DNA of 64,000 nt from Allacma fusca. Lineage: Eukaryota > Arthropoda > Collembola > Symphypleona > Sminthuridae. The stretch lies in the NCBI GenBank assembly GCA_947179485.1, contig OX359249.1, positions 47,567,415-47,631,414 on the forward strand. Reading direction: 5' to 3'. Of the stretch, positions 1-12,700 are shown one piece after another (the stretch's first letter is position 1; the number at the start of each line of letters is the position of its first letter). The notes beneath the pieces were generated by a model. It was not told the DNA's origin, did no database searches, and worked only from the letters and a program-made list of their open reading frames with translations. A program made the position numbers and the translations under genes.

Positions 1-1809
1 TTTTAAATTCGTTAATATTTTTTGCTGCCAGGAGGGATAGGGATGTACAAATCTGTTGGTATCTTTCCTGCGTGGACTCTAGGGGAAATTAAAAAATTCG
101 ATTCCAGGGAGATTCACAAGAATCCTCAAAGATGAAGTTAGATAATATCTTACACATGTAATTACTAATTAATAATTACTTTTAATAAAACCTACAAAGT
201 CTCGGGAAAGCTTGAAGCGTAGTTTGAGGAGCTGGGTGTCAAATGTTTATACCCATCTTCATCTACTTATGTGATTGGTCGTGTACTCTAAAAACATTAA
301 TAATTTTTATGCCTTGGAATGGGAGTTCATTTTTTGTGCATAAGGTCTTAATTTTCTACCCTTTCCCGGGCGTCCTACCCCAGACTGCACCCCTGGGATT
401 ACATGTTTTTCAATATTTTAAGCAGAAATTGCCAGAAAACCAAAAGGCAAAGCTTTCCTTAAGAAATCCGGGTAACTTTGGAAAAATTCAGGTTCCTTTG
501 ATAAATAATATGAACCAGTAACCGATGGCAAAGAAGTGCATACCTTCGTGAGGATATGGAAACGAAATCCTAACGTTGTCATACAAATTAAGGGAATAAC
601 ACAAGGAGAACCGGAATTCAAATTCCCTGAAACTCCATGAGCATTATTTTGAATTTGTTTTAAACTTGGAAGAAGTTCTTCATTCATATGAAAATAATCA
701 TCTTGAGTCCGTGGTCAAGGCATAAGATAATTCTGATGGCACTTAAGGCAAGCCGGCGCTCACGTTAGGCCGGGTGTTCCTTTCGGTATGTACATATCTA
801 CATATAGTCACTCTGGAGGAAATTTCTTCACAATATCATATAAGGGCGTCCTGTGAAAACCTTAAATTGAGGTACATATCCCTCACATGTTTGGTAAGAA
901 GACCTTGGCGGTGTTTGGGTTTGACTATCTAGCATTTTCCTCTACTATGAACACAGTCGCCAATCCGGGAAATGGATTACTGTTACCCAATATACCCATT
1001 AATTTTTTCCCCAAAGCCCTTCAATTGTGGAACTCCATTATTGATATAAATTTGCTTGCTTCAGAATTCTGAACGCATTAGATTAAACGGATCTTGCATT
1101 TGGTGGTATTAGAGTGGTAATGTGAATTTAAAATTAATTATTTAAGTTACCCGGATGCTCTCTTTGCCGCTCCTGACAAAAACCTAAAGGATTGTTTAAA
1201 CGGAACTTTCAATTTATAACAGAAAAGAATGGTTAACGCTTAACACGTTAAAAATAATTATACAAATCGATTTACATTTTTTCCCGGCCGAAACTAATTT
1301 TGAAGTTTGTTCACATAAAATGGTAACACCAGTGTGTTTTTACCATAGACATTACTTTTACTTTTGTAGAATCATCTCAATTCTCAATGCATTACAAATG
1401 AGTATATAGTAACTGGTCTAATTAACGCACAATTTAATGACACCGTCTGCTCAAAAGTACAACTGAGTGAATGTAACAAGTGCTTCCCCACCAGCTACAT
1501 ACGTACATAAACTGCAATAGTACTTTTGTAAATAGCAACCGGTATTCAATTAATCTAAATTGCTATTTAGGGCTATTCCAAGAATAGTTAAGCTTTACCA
1601 TTTGAAAAAATAACATTCGGTGACACAATTTAACCAAAAAATAAAAAAAATATTTAGATATATATATAAATAATTAATATAAATAATTATAAATAATTTC
1701 ATAAACTTTTGGCAGGAAAAAAAGTAATTTAGACACTTTCAGATAGTAGATACCAGATACAAGACTTCCTACAAATAATAAAATACATTAATCGAGTACC
1801 AAAAGTTGG
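1..1809. other. AT-rich stretch without a recognisable gene
   Basis: Only short open frames with no recognisable product. 1620-1700 is very AT-rich (A-rich run then TATATATA/TAATTAAT). Nothing else was seen. Confidence 0.5.
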
Positions 1810-3030
1810 GAGAGGGGACAAATGTATTAGATGTCCCTCCCTGGGAAAAAAGTAGGGGGGGGGGCAATGTTCCACCCAAAAGGACTATGGTTTTGCCCTT
1901 GATCAAAAGGTATTTTATTTGTGCGTAAATATAGCTACTCGTACAAGCGTTCGGGTGTTTCGTACCATTTGTCTCCCCCTAGCTAGGCATCGACGCAAAA
2001 TAAGTTCTTCCCCCAGTTCAAAGCAAATTATTTTTCACATATCTATTTTAAAATTAGCCTCTTTTACCTAGGTCAAGAATTGCACAATCGTCACAAACGT
2101 GCAGCAAAGTCGAGAGCAGAGAGCAAGGTTGAGGAAATTCATTTTCAGGAGCAAATAGTTACACAAATGAGAGTTTCTAACCTTGTCATTTTTTCATGGA
2201 CGGTCTGCCATTGAGAGACATTGGCTAAAATATCGTGACTGTTGCAAATTTCAATGGAATTCATTTGAACCTAGTATCATCTTTCCTAGTAAAAAATTGC
2301 GGTCTCAGCATCTGAAAATGTGAGGCAATATTGTAAAAAGGGAAAAAAAATTTTACATTTTGAATTAATTTATAAAACTTGCCACACATTTTCTTTTCCT
2401 GATACCGCAATTAGAGACTTAAAAAAATGAGGCTTAAGCTCAAACTAATCCCCTTGAAATTTGTTATAGACAAGCTTTTTGGAATATTTTTCTCAACGAC
2501 AGACCGTTCATGGAAAAATGACAAGGTTAGAAACTCCCATTTCCGTATCCTTGCTCCTGAAGATGAATTTCCCCAACCTTGTCCTTTGTTTTTATGGGTC
2601 ATGCCCATAATTCTCAACATAGAGACAGTTGGAAAGCTTTTCTGAAAGTCAATGAAATTTTCTGCAAATCAGTATCAGCATTTATTTTCAAAAGACGTTG
2701 AAATTTGAATAAACAAATTGGAACTGTTTAGAACTTGACTTACTTTTTCCCCAAATTTGAAATAACCCTAAAAAAATATGACTTTGTTCCACTTCCTAGC
2801 CAGCTGTATTTAGGGTTTTTGATCTAAAGAGAGGAAATAAAGTTTAAAAATTCTGGAACAAATTTTCCTTAAAAATGAGGACATCCCATATTTTTCGTCA
2901 TATGGGTTAGGGGGAGACCAAAGATATGAAACACCCCGTGCACTCTCGAGAGAAGGAGGAAATTTACTAATAAATATGAAGGTTTTTCCATTCTTTTCCT
3001 CAAACGGGGACAAAGCACAAAAACATGAAA
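1810..3030. repeat. Large imperfect palindrome (inverted repeat, arms about 0.5-0.65 kb)
   Basis: The two halves are reverse complements, with mismatches and indels, about a centre near 2345-2360. Paired blocks read by eye: 2294-2329 with 2379-2412 (TTGCGGT...GAAAATGTG.GGCAA); 2171-2217 with 2495-2541 (GTTTCTAACCTTGTCATTTT); 2121-2154 with 2549-2583 (CAAGGTTG.GGAAATTCAT); and, further out, 1931-1982 with 2907-2957 (TAGGGGGAGAC, GAAACACCC). The outer limits are approximate. The spacer at the centre is only an A/T run. It is either a foldback-type mobile element or an old inverted duplication. No transposase-like frame was seen. Confidence 0.8.
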
Positions 3031-4196
3031 ATCTTGTAAGTTTGTTTATGGCAAGCTAGCAAGAACCACAAAATTAAATTTGGAATTCTTCTTGGATTTT
3101 GAAACAACTTTTTTCCGTTATGAACCTACACCTTGCATGAAAAGTTGATAGCATATGAGGTTCATTCCATAAAGAAAGACAATTAGCGATAGTGCTTAAC
3201 CAGTTTTTAATCCCGTCGGCCTCCGTCTTGCTTCTAATATTCTCGTTGAACTCATTGCCAGTCATTTACTCTCATCGTCATTCGTCATTCAGGTCGGCAG
3301 TCCAAAAGACGTTTGATACTTTTAACAAAAATAATCTAATGATATGATCCAGAAACGTCCCGGTTTTAATGCGATCAAATGTTATGCAAAAATTAAGCGA
3401 ATTAGTGCTGAAATAACAACCGTTTATGCTTGTCAATTTCACCCAGAGTTTCATCATGAATATATTTAATTTGATGGCACTTGATGACAGTAATGCCTCC
3501 CGAAAGAGCTGTCACAGAGCGTTTTATCTTTTATCCCTATGTACAAACAGTAAGCTGACCAGTCTTGAGCATCAGACGTCCCTATATCAGTCTCAATCCA
3601 GATCTAATTCAAAATGACGGTCCAAATTTTGATACTCATAATCAAATTTACTTCCTACAATTATCAACAAGAAAAACCCCACAGCCAATCCTCAAAATGC
3701 CCCAGTAACCTTTCTCTCAAGAAACTAGATTGCAAAATTTTCACCTCTTTAATTTTTATTCGCAGTGTTAATGGCAATGTCAGAGTAAAGGACTGACATT
3801 TGGTATGGGAAATCTAGGCCACAAACCACAATGACATATGTAAACAGGCTTTCAATCCCAAGGCTCCCCTACAATTACATCGCTTGGACTGTCTGCAGAG
3901 CTTCAAAATATTTTCTTTTACTGGATTTCACATCCCAGATGTAATAAGAAAATGTGCTCAGTGACTTTTTTGATTACACCTTTAAATTCAAGTAATTTGA
4001 AACCATAGGTAGAATACATACTATGACGAAAGGATCATTCCATACGAAGGCCCTTTGAAATGGAGCTGTAAATTCTCGATAGGAGTCTGAAGCCTGAATG
4101 AAGGTAGGACGAATATTGACGGGAATGAATAGGAAGGAACCCTACAATTGATGAGATGCAAGATGCAAGTATTGTTCCGGTTTTTATTTAAACTCA

Positions 4197-4227
<31 letters not shown>

Positions 4228-6199
4228 GAAGGCGCTCCGCAGGAATATAAATAGCTGCATAAAATCTCCGCAGAAGAGGATCCTTAACTCGATCCTTAAA
4301 AGAGGGTAGATTCAGTCATCTCTGGAAATGTGAAATGCGAGAAATGGTAAACACTGACTCTAAGGATTCACATTTCACACTTCAACGTACATGTAAGTAC
4401 ACCTCCATAAAAAATAAGCTCGAGTTTTTGAGAATACTTTTTTCACTGTACACGTTGGACGTCTATGTATAAGACTCACTGAAAGTTAGTCAAGAGAATA
4501 GACACAGACAGACATGGATGGAAGAGTTTGGAGCAGATATAGATATGAGGAAGGGGTACCCACAAGCTCCCGATCCCCCTACAAACAACACATCTCTGGC
4601 CACAGGTGACCGGTCACGGTGGTCAATTACTGCATTCAATATGTACTACAACAACTACTTCCTACTACGTACTACAACTACTACAAGTAATTTCCTACGT
4701 TTAGTTAATTCCATCCCTATCGGAAAAAGCTGTCATACACTGATGTGACCCTGGGTTTAATCCTAACTCAATATACTTACAGCAAGAAATAATCATTTAT
4801 TATTATACACAACAACATCTCCCTTTCGACACACTGTCAAATTTCAAAGTTTCCCTTTTAACACATTACATTTTAAAATCATGTCATTTGTATATATCAA
4901 GTGACCCCACCACACAAGTGTATATTAACCCTAAATAATAAGAATGATCAGCCACGGGCTCTGTCCGCAATTGTAATTTCTGTCTCAAACGTCTCAACCC
5001 CCCAAAATTCAAAAATGATGCCTGCAGGCCCAAATAATCATCCAATTTTTAACAAATCCTTTTGAAAAATTAATACGATTTATTCCTGCTCATAAATAAA
5101 CAACAGAGGAAATGCACTTAAAAATCCTCTCCATCAAGTCATTTCTTTCATTACAAAATAGTATTGGACTATTTCAAGGGAATGAAATTACAAATAATTA
5201 TTTCATTGAAAATTCAATACACTGTTCAAATAAAGGATGTCCAGAATATTTAAAAGTTAGAAATTCGGGGGGCTCCCAAAGAATTTTTTAGAATAATTTC
5301 TTTTGACATTGAATTCATACAACATGTATTTACGGAGGGTCGGATTGTGAATTGTGATTGTGCCGAAATTATTAAAATTCCATGGGAAACATCTTTTTGA
5401 GGAAGGGTCTAAAATTTGGGCTTGTTCATGAAAAAGATAATTTGCAATAATTCTAAAAATTCGGATCGGGGAGTATTTTGAGGAGAGACGACAATAGAAA
5501 GTATGTGTGGATGGTTGAGGGAGGGAGTGCATACATGTAATTTGGATTTGTTCGGAGCGAGTGAGAAGTAACCATTTTGTGGCTGGGAGCTGTGAGGGAA
5601 AAAGACTGCATAGAGCTTGTACTGGGATGCTATATGCTGTGCGTTGGGAAAAAAGGGCCATCATTGAGTAAAGTATGGTTGTGTGTGTGTGTGGAGGGCG
5701 GCCTGTCCACGGGAGTACATACGTGAGAAGGCTATATATATGGATGCAGTGCTGAAACTCAATGGCCTGCAATGAATTTCCATAAATCCTTCACCTTCAG
5801 GTACTACAGTATAGTTCTACATACCCAAGTGTACGTATACACTTTCCAGTCAGTTCCAGCCTGAGCACTTCAACAGAGTCCTTCTCCATTAAAAAAAATC
5901 ATTTGTCTTTCAAAACCGAAGGAGAAGGCTAAGAGCTGAAGGAATTTCCAAATATCAGGTTATTATTTTGTGTTCCAGAGTTTTTAAAGGGAGTTGAAAG
6001 ACTCCGGAGCTTGAGGTTGTTGACTATACTGGCTTGAGTCGGCAAATTGTCTATTGAAGTGTGTAGTTTTCATGTTATAGTTTTAGTGTATATGACAGAG
6101 CAGCAAAGAGTAAATTGAAAGAGGGATGCAACTTGGGTTTTTAAATATTTTTTTCCAGTCGGATTTATTTTCCGGTGGAAAATTAACACTGTGATGAAC
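3031..6199. other. Non-coding stretch, no recognisable gene
   Basis: The region holds short frames in both directions, the longest a 171-codon minus frame at 5257-5772 of unremarkable composition. A (CT)n(AT)n microsatellite lies at 4196-4227. Nothing else was recognised. Confidence 0.45.
4196..4227. repeat. (CT)n(AT)n microsatellite
   Basis: CT repeat running directly into an AT repeat. Confidence 0.95.
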
Positions 6200-7900
6200 T
6201 TCAAGTGACCCATGGTGGTTGGAGAATTAAGGTCAGGTGTGATAGGAGCCCAAAAACCGTCCCAGTGCCCGGCATCACTCTGAAATCCCCTCGAACATCC
6301 GACAGGTAAAACCCTCTGAAACTCCAGTCTCTCTCACCGATTTTTTTTTTGGTCTTATCTTGTATTTGGGTTACATTCATGGAATCCTTAAATACCTGTT
6401 CAAGTGAATCTCCCGTGCTTTCTGTTGTAGTTATTTCTCCCTGAATTTCTGCCTTGTTTTGTAAGGATACCTTTGAGTCAAGTCCTAATGACAATTTACG
6501 TAAAAGGCGTTTGTAGGAGGAAAGAAGTCTAGTCAAATCTTCCGGGAGTTTCCGTCCAGAATTAAAAGAAAAAGGTCAGGAGGTCTTGAGATTGTCGGTG
6601 GAATTTCGGACTGTGAAAAGAAAGGCTCGGAAATGTTCTGGAGCATTGGTTACGACAATGAGGGGAATGAAGTATGAGAAGGAAATGTGTGTGTTTTTTC
6701 AAATTACGTAGATGTTGCTAATTGATGGTGTGGTTCATGATCAGGAGGAGGAAAAGCTCTTATGATTTTTAAGAATGGTTCCAGGTTCAGTGTTGAATCC
6801 CCGCTGGAAAACTAAATCCTGAAATGAAATTATGTCTAGTCTTGTGGAGTTTGATTGGATGCATATGTTTGATAGAGTTTCGCAGTACTTCGGCTAAAAC
6901 TACATGTGAAGCAATTGTTTGTTAAAAGTTTTGTAAACTATTTAAATTCACGGATACCTTTATGACGGGTGTTTGAATGTTAGCTTTGGAAATAAGTTTT
7001 TATGTTTAATAGTGTCTTGTAGTTTTAGTCATTGCTTCTGCACGTGCATCAAGCTATGCTGGTTATTTCGGCGAATTCACGCGTGCAGTCGTCAATCGTA
7101 GTGATCTGGTGGAATAATATGCCATTTTAGTGCCCGTTGTTCAGATTCCAAGTACCTATTCTATTTTTGTGATAATGGATTTTAATGCGTTTTGTACAAT
7201 ACTTCGGACGTGATCGCTGGGCTGGATTGAAGGCAGGTTCGGTGTTGATCTGGCTCAACTTTTACCGCTATTGAACAGTCTTCAGTGATCCCGAATTTCG
7301 TCGTGTTATTAATTATTCCGTACTACTTGTAATTTCATTGGAATTCTTGTACAGACGGAATTTGTTTTCTGTATTTTAGTTATTCAGACAGGTATAAATA
7401 CAGAAACAACGACGCCGCTATTAGGCATTCTTGATTTAGACCGGTGTTTTCATGTGCAACTTCGACGTATAATGTGGATTCACGATTTACATGTCGTTCA
7501 GCATCTGGAGTAATCCTAATGTTGATCCCTCGTGAAGCTAATTTAATATTTTCCGAATCTATAGTTTTTGTTTCATTTCGTCATTTGATGTCGGTCTTAA
7601 TTTTGAGTGAAGGATGTTCGAAGTATTTTTTTCGAAACATTTGTCAGTTGCTTAACAGAACTGTCTAGAATACGTATGTTAGTGTGTAAACTTGCATTTC
7701 CATCAGGTTGGATGGATTCAGCCAATATATTTATTGTTTTTGTAGATTTTGAATGGCTACTGGTAGGAAACGGTTTCGCCTCTGTATATTTATCGAAATC
7801 AGACGAGAATATTTGAGGCCTAATAATTTCATGCTCAATGAGTTTTTACAAGATTTTGGAGCTTCTACATTAGATGAGGTGGGAGAGGTTAAAAAATAAA
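6200..7900 (-). pseudogene. Degraded coding-like stretch, family not recognised
   Basis: Several minus-strand segments translate into hydrophilic, protein-like sequence and are GC-richer than their surroundings. Fragments include INIRITPDAERHVNRESTLY (about 7390-7570), DFDKYTEAKPFPTSSHSKST (about 7600-7840), NAPEHFRAFLFTVRNS (about 6560-6640) and SSYKRLLRKLSLGLDSKVSL (about 6200-6536). The segments lie in different frames with several breaks, so no intact gene is present. No reverse transcriptase, integrase or transposase signature was identified. It may be a fossil of a mobile or virus-like element, a lineage-specific pseudogene, or in part exons of an unknown gene. Confidence 0.35.
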
Positions 7901-9574
7901 TTGAATTTTTTGTTTACTTTTCTTAGGTAGGTATTACATAGGTTGTTGTAACTTACGAGAGTACATAGTTGCTGTCGTTTGTACCATCACCTGTATAACG
8001 TTCATGTCCCATCCCTTTTCCTGCCTTTTAATGATGATTGTTGGTTGGCATTGTTCTGTAATAATACATGAAACCTTCCTCTGTTTAGACGTATGCATAC
8101 CCGGTTTGCCTGTATAGCCCTGAAAATTAGTTTATTCCATGAATCATGGTAACATTGAACTCTAGTATATGGCATAATTAGTAACGAGTTGTAGGATACT
8201 GTAGTACTGCCCAAATTCTTATTCGTAATCAGATTGCAATTCGTCTCGATTTACTGTGCCAAACTCAATATCAGAGCAGCCCCTGTAATTTCTACATCCT
8301 ATGTATAAAATTCCCACCTTTAGTCACCGTCCTATGTACCTGTACCTAGTAATTCAAATTTCCATTAGCATGTACGTACTCTACTTCTTACAGTGCAAGA
8401 AAGTAAATGTAATGTAGGTACCAAAATAATTGTATGATTATTGAAATCCCAACGATTGTTTTCTCCCACAATTGTTTGTTGGAATGTTTGAATTCTTGCG
8501 TAGCTTTTGACGTTATTATTAAACTTGTAGCAGCTGAATTACTTGTTTTACCGATGAAAGTTTAACCGTAAGAAGAAAGATAGAATAGAAACCGAAGTTT
8601 CTTGTGGCAAAGTATCCCAGTTCTGAAATAATAATGCAGCAAATGATGAGTGGAAAGTTTAGTAGTGTAAGAAGCAGCAGGTAGCTCATGACCGGCTTGT
8701 GTTGTTGTGAATAACTTGTAAAGCAATGTGCACTACTTCCGTCATTGCTTAATAGCACCGGACTTGAATAAGATGCCCGGATAGGTACATGTGGTGTGAC
8801 GTACAGAAGCGTATTGATTACATTCATTCAGCTATTTCAGGGAAAGGAGGCATGTCTGGTGAAAGCATGTTTTACAGCAAACTTGTTTAATTTGATTGGA
8901 TGTAGACTCCAAATCTTGTTGGCTGCTTTTACCCGCCATTCATTTTAAGACTAAACTTTCCAGCTGTTTCAGTGTACGCAATAGTGCTGGACACGCTTTT
9001 GGAGGATGTTAGTAACCGTCGTAGTTCAATTCCTCTTTCGAAAGTAGGCCTGGGATAGTTGATAACTGTAGATGTACACATTCTACATCACTCTTCCGAA
9101 TTATTCTGGGGAAGGGTGCTAGTACTCCAAGTTCCATTCAATTAATATGGACACCATTAATCATTTTTCTCGATATATATATGGATGGATTTTTGGTGGT
9201 GTTAATGATGGTAGCTTTTACAATTTAATATTTGTTAATATGCTTAACTCCCTGAATCCTCAATCTTAGCGAAAGGTCCTCAGAGATGTTATTTGATCTT
9301 TGAGGATGATGGTAAGGTGTAAAGTATATTCAGGAGGTACATCGTCAATTTTCTGGAGGAGTTGTAAGAGTTTCTGCCAGTATTAGCTATAAGATGGACT
9401 TGAAAAATTTGCATGAACCATTAGGCACCATTTGCAGACATTGGGGTGGTCTATTCTGATTATTCTTTAAGGTGACTTATTAAAGAGTGTAGTAGAATGG
9501 AGTAGAGTCGACAGGAAAGCCCGAGTCGGAGTGCTTGGAGAGGGGCAAGAGGAAATAAAACTATTGATCGTTCT
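7901..9574. other. Upstream region of Chip, no recognisable gene
   Basis: The region is AT-rich with only short open frames. It should hold the Chip 5' UTR and promoter if ATG 9575 is the true start, but no TATA box, initiator or GA element stood out. Confidence 0.4.
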
Positions 9575-9775
9575 ATGCTTTACAGCTCAAAGCTGGAGCC
9601 GCCAGAGACTGCTCTCGGATCCTCTGGAACTTCTAGCTTGTGGACCAAGTCTATCATCTCACCGAGCACAACGGGAAGCGACCCCACAGGTGGGGGCACT
9701 AGGCCTTTCGCGGCCACCCCCAATAATCAAACTACTTCCCCGTTTTCAGCGCCGGGAACACCGAACGCTTACCAG
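9575..9775 (+). CDS. Chi: Chip exon 1 (N-terminal Ser/Thr/Pro-rich leader)
   Basis: Open from ATG 9575 to a CAG/GTTAG donor at 9775/9776, ending in phase 0, 67 residues. The composition (Ser, Thr, Gly, Pro; ...SPFSAPGTPNAYQ) matches the next exon, which supports it as coding. The ATG context is poor. A good acceptor (TGCTTTACAG) ends at 9585, so the exon may instead begin at 9586 and be joined to an unseen upstream exon. The frame is open back to 9506 without another ATG. No TATA box or clear initiator was found just upstream. Confidence 0.75.
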
Positions 9776-12700
9776 GTTAGCCATACACCTGGAAATGTGC
9801 AAATTATTATTACAGATAATGATGTGTCTTTTATATTTCAATAGACTGATGACGTTGAGCATTTTCATTTTGAAATTACTCTAAGAAGGATCCATGAGTC
9901 ATTTCGTATTTATGAGTTTTGTATTTTTATTTTAGTTCTTTCATAAATATTTAAGCCGGCACCAGTGCAGTGTTATTTATTTTTGATTTATCAGTAATAC
10001 AAACTAGTCTAAATGTCAGTTCTGTAATTTTTCAAGTTATAATTAATAATATTTTTTTTACTTGGCTGCAAGTAATCGTTGATTAAAATACTGAAGCATT
10101 AAAAATATAGCAGAAAAATTTGTTTTAGTAATTGTAAGTTTGATGCTCTTTAGACATTTCGTCTTTTTGAGAAAACCAAAATTGCTTTCTACAAAATGTT
10201 AATTTTCACCCCGCTTGTGGAAGCTTGAAATGAAAGATGCAGTGAATGTTTTCTTTATCTTTACCAACTTTTGATTTTAATTTTAGAGCGGTGGAGGAGG
10301 GGGCTACCCAACTAGTGGGAGCGTTCCAGCCGCTGGCAGTCCATTTACTCCTCAAGGAGGAGCAGCTTCCGGCGGGGGCCCTTCAACTCCTTGTCCACCA
10401 CCACACTACGCGCATTCACCAGCGCCTTCCGGTTCTTCCACACCAGTAGGATTCAACTCTCACGGTCCTCCTCAAGGGGTTCCTGGTAACCAATTTCCTC
10501 CCTCAGGCCTCTACAACGGTCCTGGTCCAAACTCTCCATACTTTAACAATTTCTCAGCTTCTGGCTGTCCGCCACCCCGACCTCTCCAGCCACCTCGTCC
10601 AAACCAGTCTTGTTATACTCCTTATTCCGCCCCTGGTCCATTCCCGCCTGGAGGTCCTAATAATCCTAATTTTAATTCACCACCATTCTCACCCCACCCT
10701 CACTTCCAAGGCCAAATCGCATCAGGTACCTAAAATTTTGCCTTTTAAAAAGTTAAAGATGGTAATTGTTGGGAGTTCAGTACTTATAAGATTACGTGTT
10801 TGCAAAAATTCTTTACAACACTTTTAAAGAAATGTATTAGCGCTGTTGGCAAGCTAGTACTTGAAATATTTGACAAACCATTAATTAACAGTGTGTTAAT
10901 CTGACTGAGGCAACGAATACTTATTAACGGAATAAGCAAACGTGCGGGTCAAAAATCTTTTATTCGGGAATATCAAGTTTGTATTAGAATAATTTATTTG
11001 TTAAATGTGAATTCCACACAATTTTTCCAAAATTTATCGTTACTGTTTCTATTGTTGGGTGTAATATTTTATTTTGGAGAGTAGATCTTCAAATCACAGG
11101 AAATTCGATTTAGCAGATGATAAGAATAAGCGTACTATCATAATTACAGGAAATAATTTAGTTTTTTCAGACTTTTCTTACTCTCAAAATTTCAGTCATG
11201 TTAGAAGAGTCATAAAAATATCTTAGTTACGTAAGTAGATTATGTAAGCTAATAATGTTTTGTTCTTTCTTTTTCAATAGGACCTCATTTGCCGCCTGTA
11301 CCAGCAAACTCAACTGGAATGCCTGGATTAATGCCTGATAGAATACCTGATCATGGGTAAGATGACAAGCAATACCTAAGTAATTATTCTTACCGATTAA
11401 GTGTTTCTTGAGTCTTGACTCTCTTTCTCAGCATTAAAAGTCGGTAAAAAAATAAACAAGCCGTTAGGATCACCCATTTGTAAGGTTGCATTCACGGGAG
11501 TTGAGATCTTGATCTTTTTACGAGAGATCAAATAACCAGCATGTGCCATTAAGAAGTGTAAACCCTGTTTTTTCATAAAATCGTCAACTTGACTGCTGTG
11601 GCACATAATATTAATAATGCGCAGAAACTATCTACTTATGCATCTCGGGTGATGGTGATAACTATCTATCTTGTCTGTATGTTATTGTACTCAGAAGATT
11701 AATTACTGTTGTTGGATAAACTGATTTATAGTTTCACATAAAGTGAAGAAAAAGTTGTATAATTGAGAAGATCGCGCACACTTTGCTTTGCTTGCATGCA
11801 TGCGGCAAGGCACGTTACTTAATTACCAAATTATGGCATCGTAAAGTGAAATGTCTCATCTTTTATTATTATTGTTATTATGACTGGTATTGTTGTATAA
11901 TAATTTGATAGTAGGGACTCAATACAAACAAGTCCAATACGTGTATTAAATAGTAATTATTATTACCTACCTTGCAACCAGCTAAACTACAAGCTTCAGT
12001 ACAGGATTTCACACCCTCCTTACTCGTCCTTTTACATATGCATAAAATAGCATGCATACCAGAGATTCAGCTATTAGGATTGCAATAAATTGTAGTGAAT
12101 ACCTCACTATAATCATCTGTAATCAAATGATGATAATTTGCTGTTCACTCTTTATGTAGCAATTAATCCCGAGTCTATCAAAGCAACAGGGATTATCTTT
12201 TGTTGAACATCATGCAAATTAGTTTGCATTGCATTTTTATGAGGAAGCTTTTTCTTCGTCTTTTGAAGTGGTTCCTGTTTAATTCCGGAAGCAAAAAAAT
12301 AGTTTTTTTGCCTAGTTAAACGTAAGATTGTTATTTATTGAATGTGTGGGAAGTCTTGACAAACCTGATAAGTCAATGCTTTGGCGGTTTGTCGCTACTG
12401 TGTACTTGCTACTTGTTTTCGCTCATGTTATCACGTAGTTTATAAAGACATCTTAATGAATGTGTTCTGCAGGAGGTTTTCATCTCCTTCATAATATAAT
12501 TCTACTCAGCTGCTTTTTTGACATCCAAAACAGTGGCACAGCTCAAGACTGATTCTGTCACATTCATTACTTTAGTTGGGGAGTGTTCAGTATCATTGAA
12601 AAATTAACGGAAAGGGTGGCTAGTACCTGCAATTGCAATACACACAAAAGGTGATTTTGTAATTTCCTTAATGCACGTCTATATTTTAACTGACTTCTTA

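Noticed and set aside
3074-3265. 63-codon minus-strand frame with charged composition
   Set aside because: Not recognised and isolated; could be chance, and it adjoins the palindrome.
5257-5772. 171-codon minus-strand open frame
   Set aside because: No domain, no family resemblance, ordinary AT-rich composition and no splice context; most likely chance.
7753-7899. 48-codon + strand frame starting MATGRKRFR
   Set aside because: It overlaps the minus-strand coding-like stretch and has no splice or domain support; kept as coincidence.
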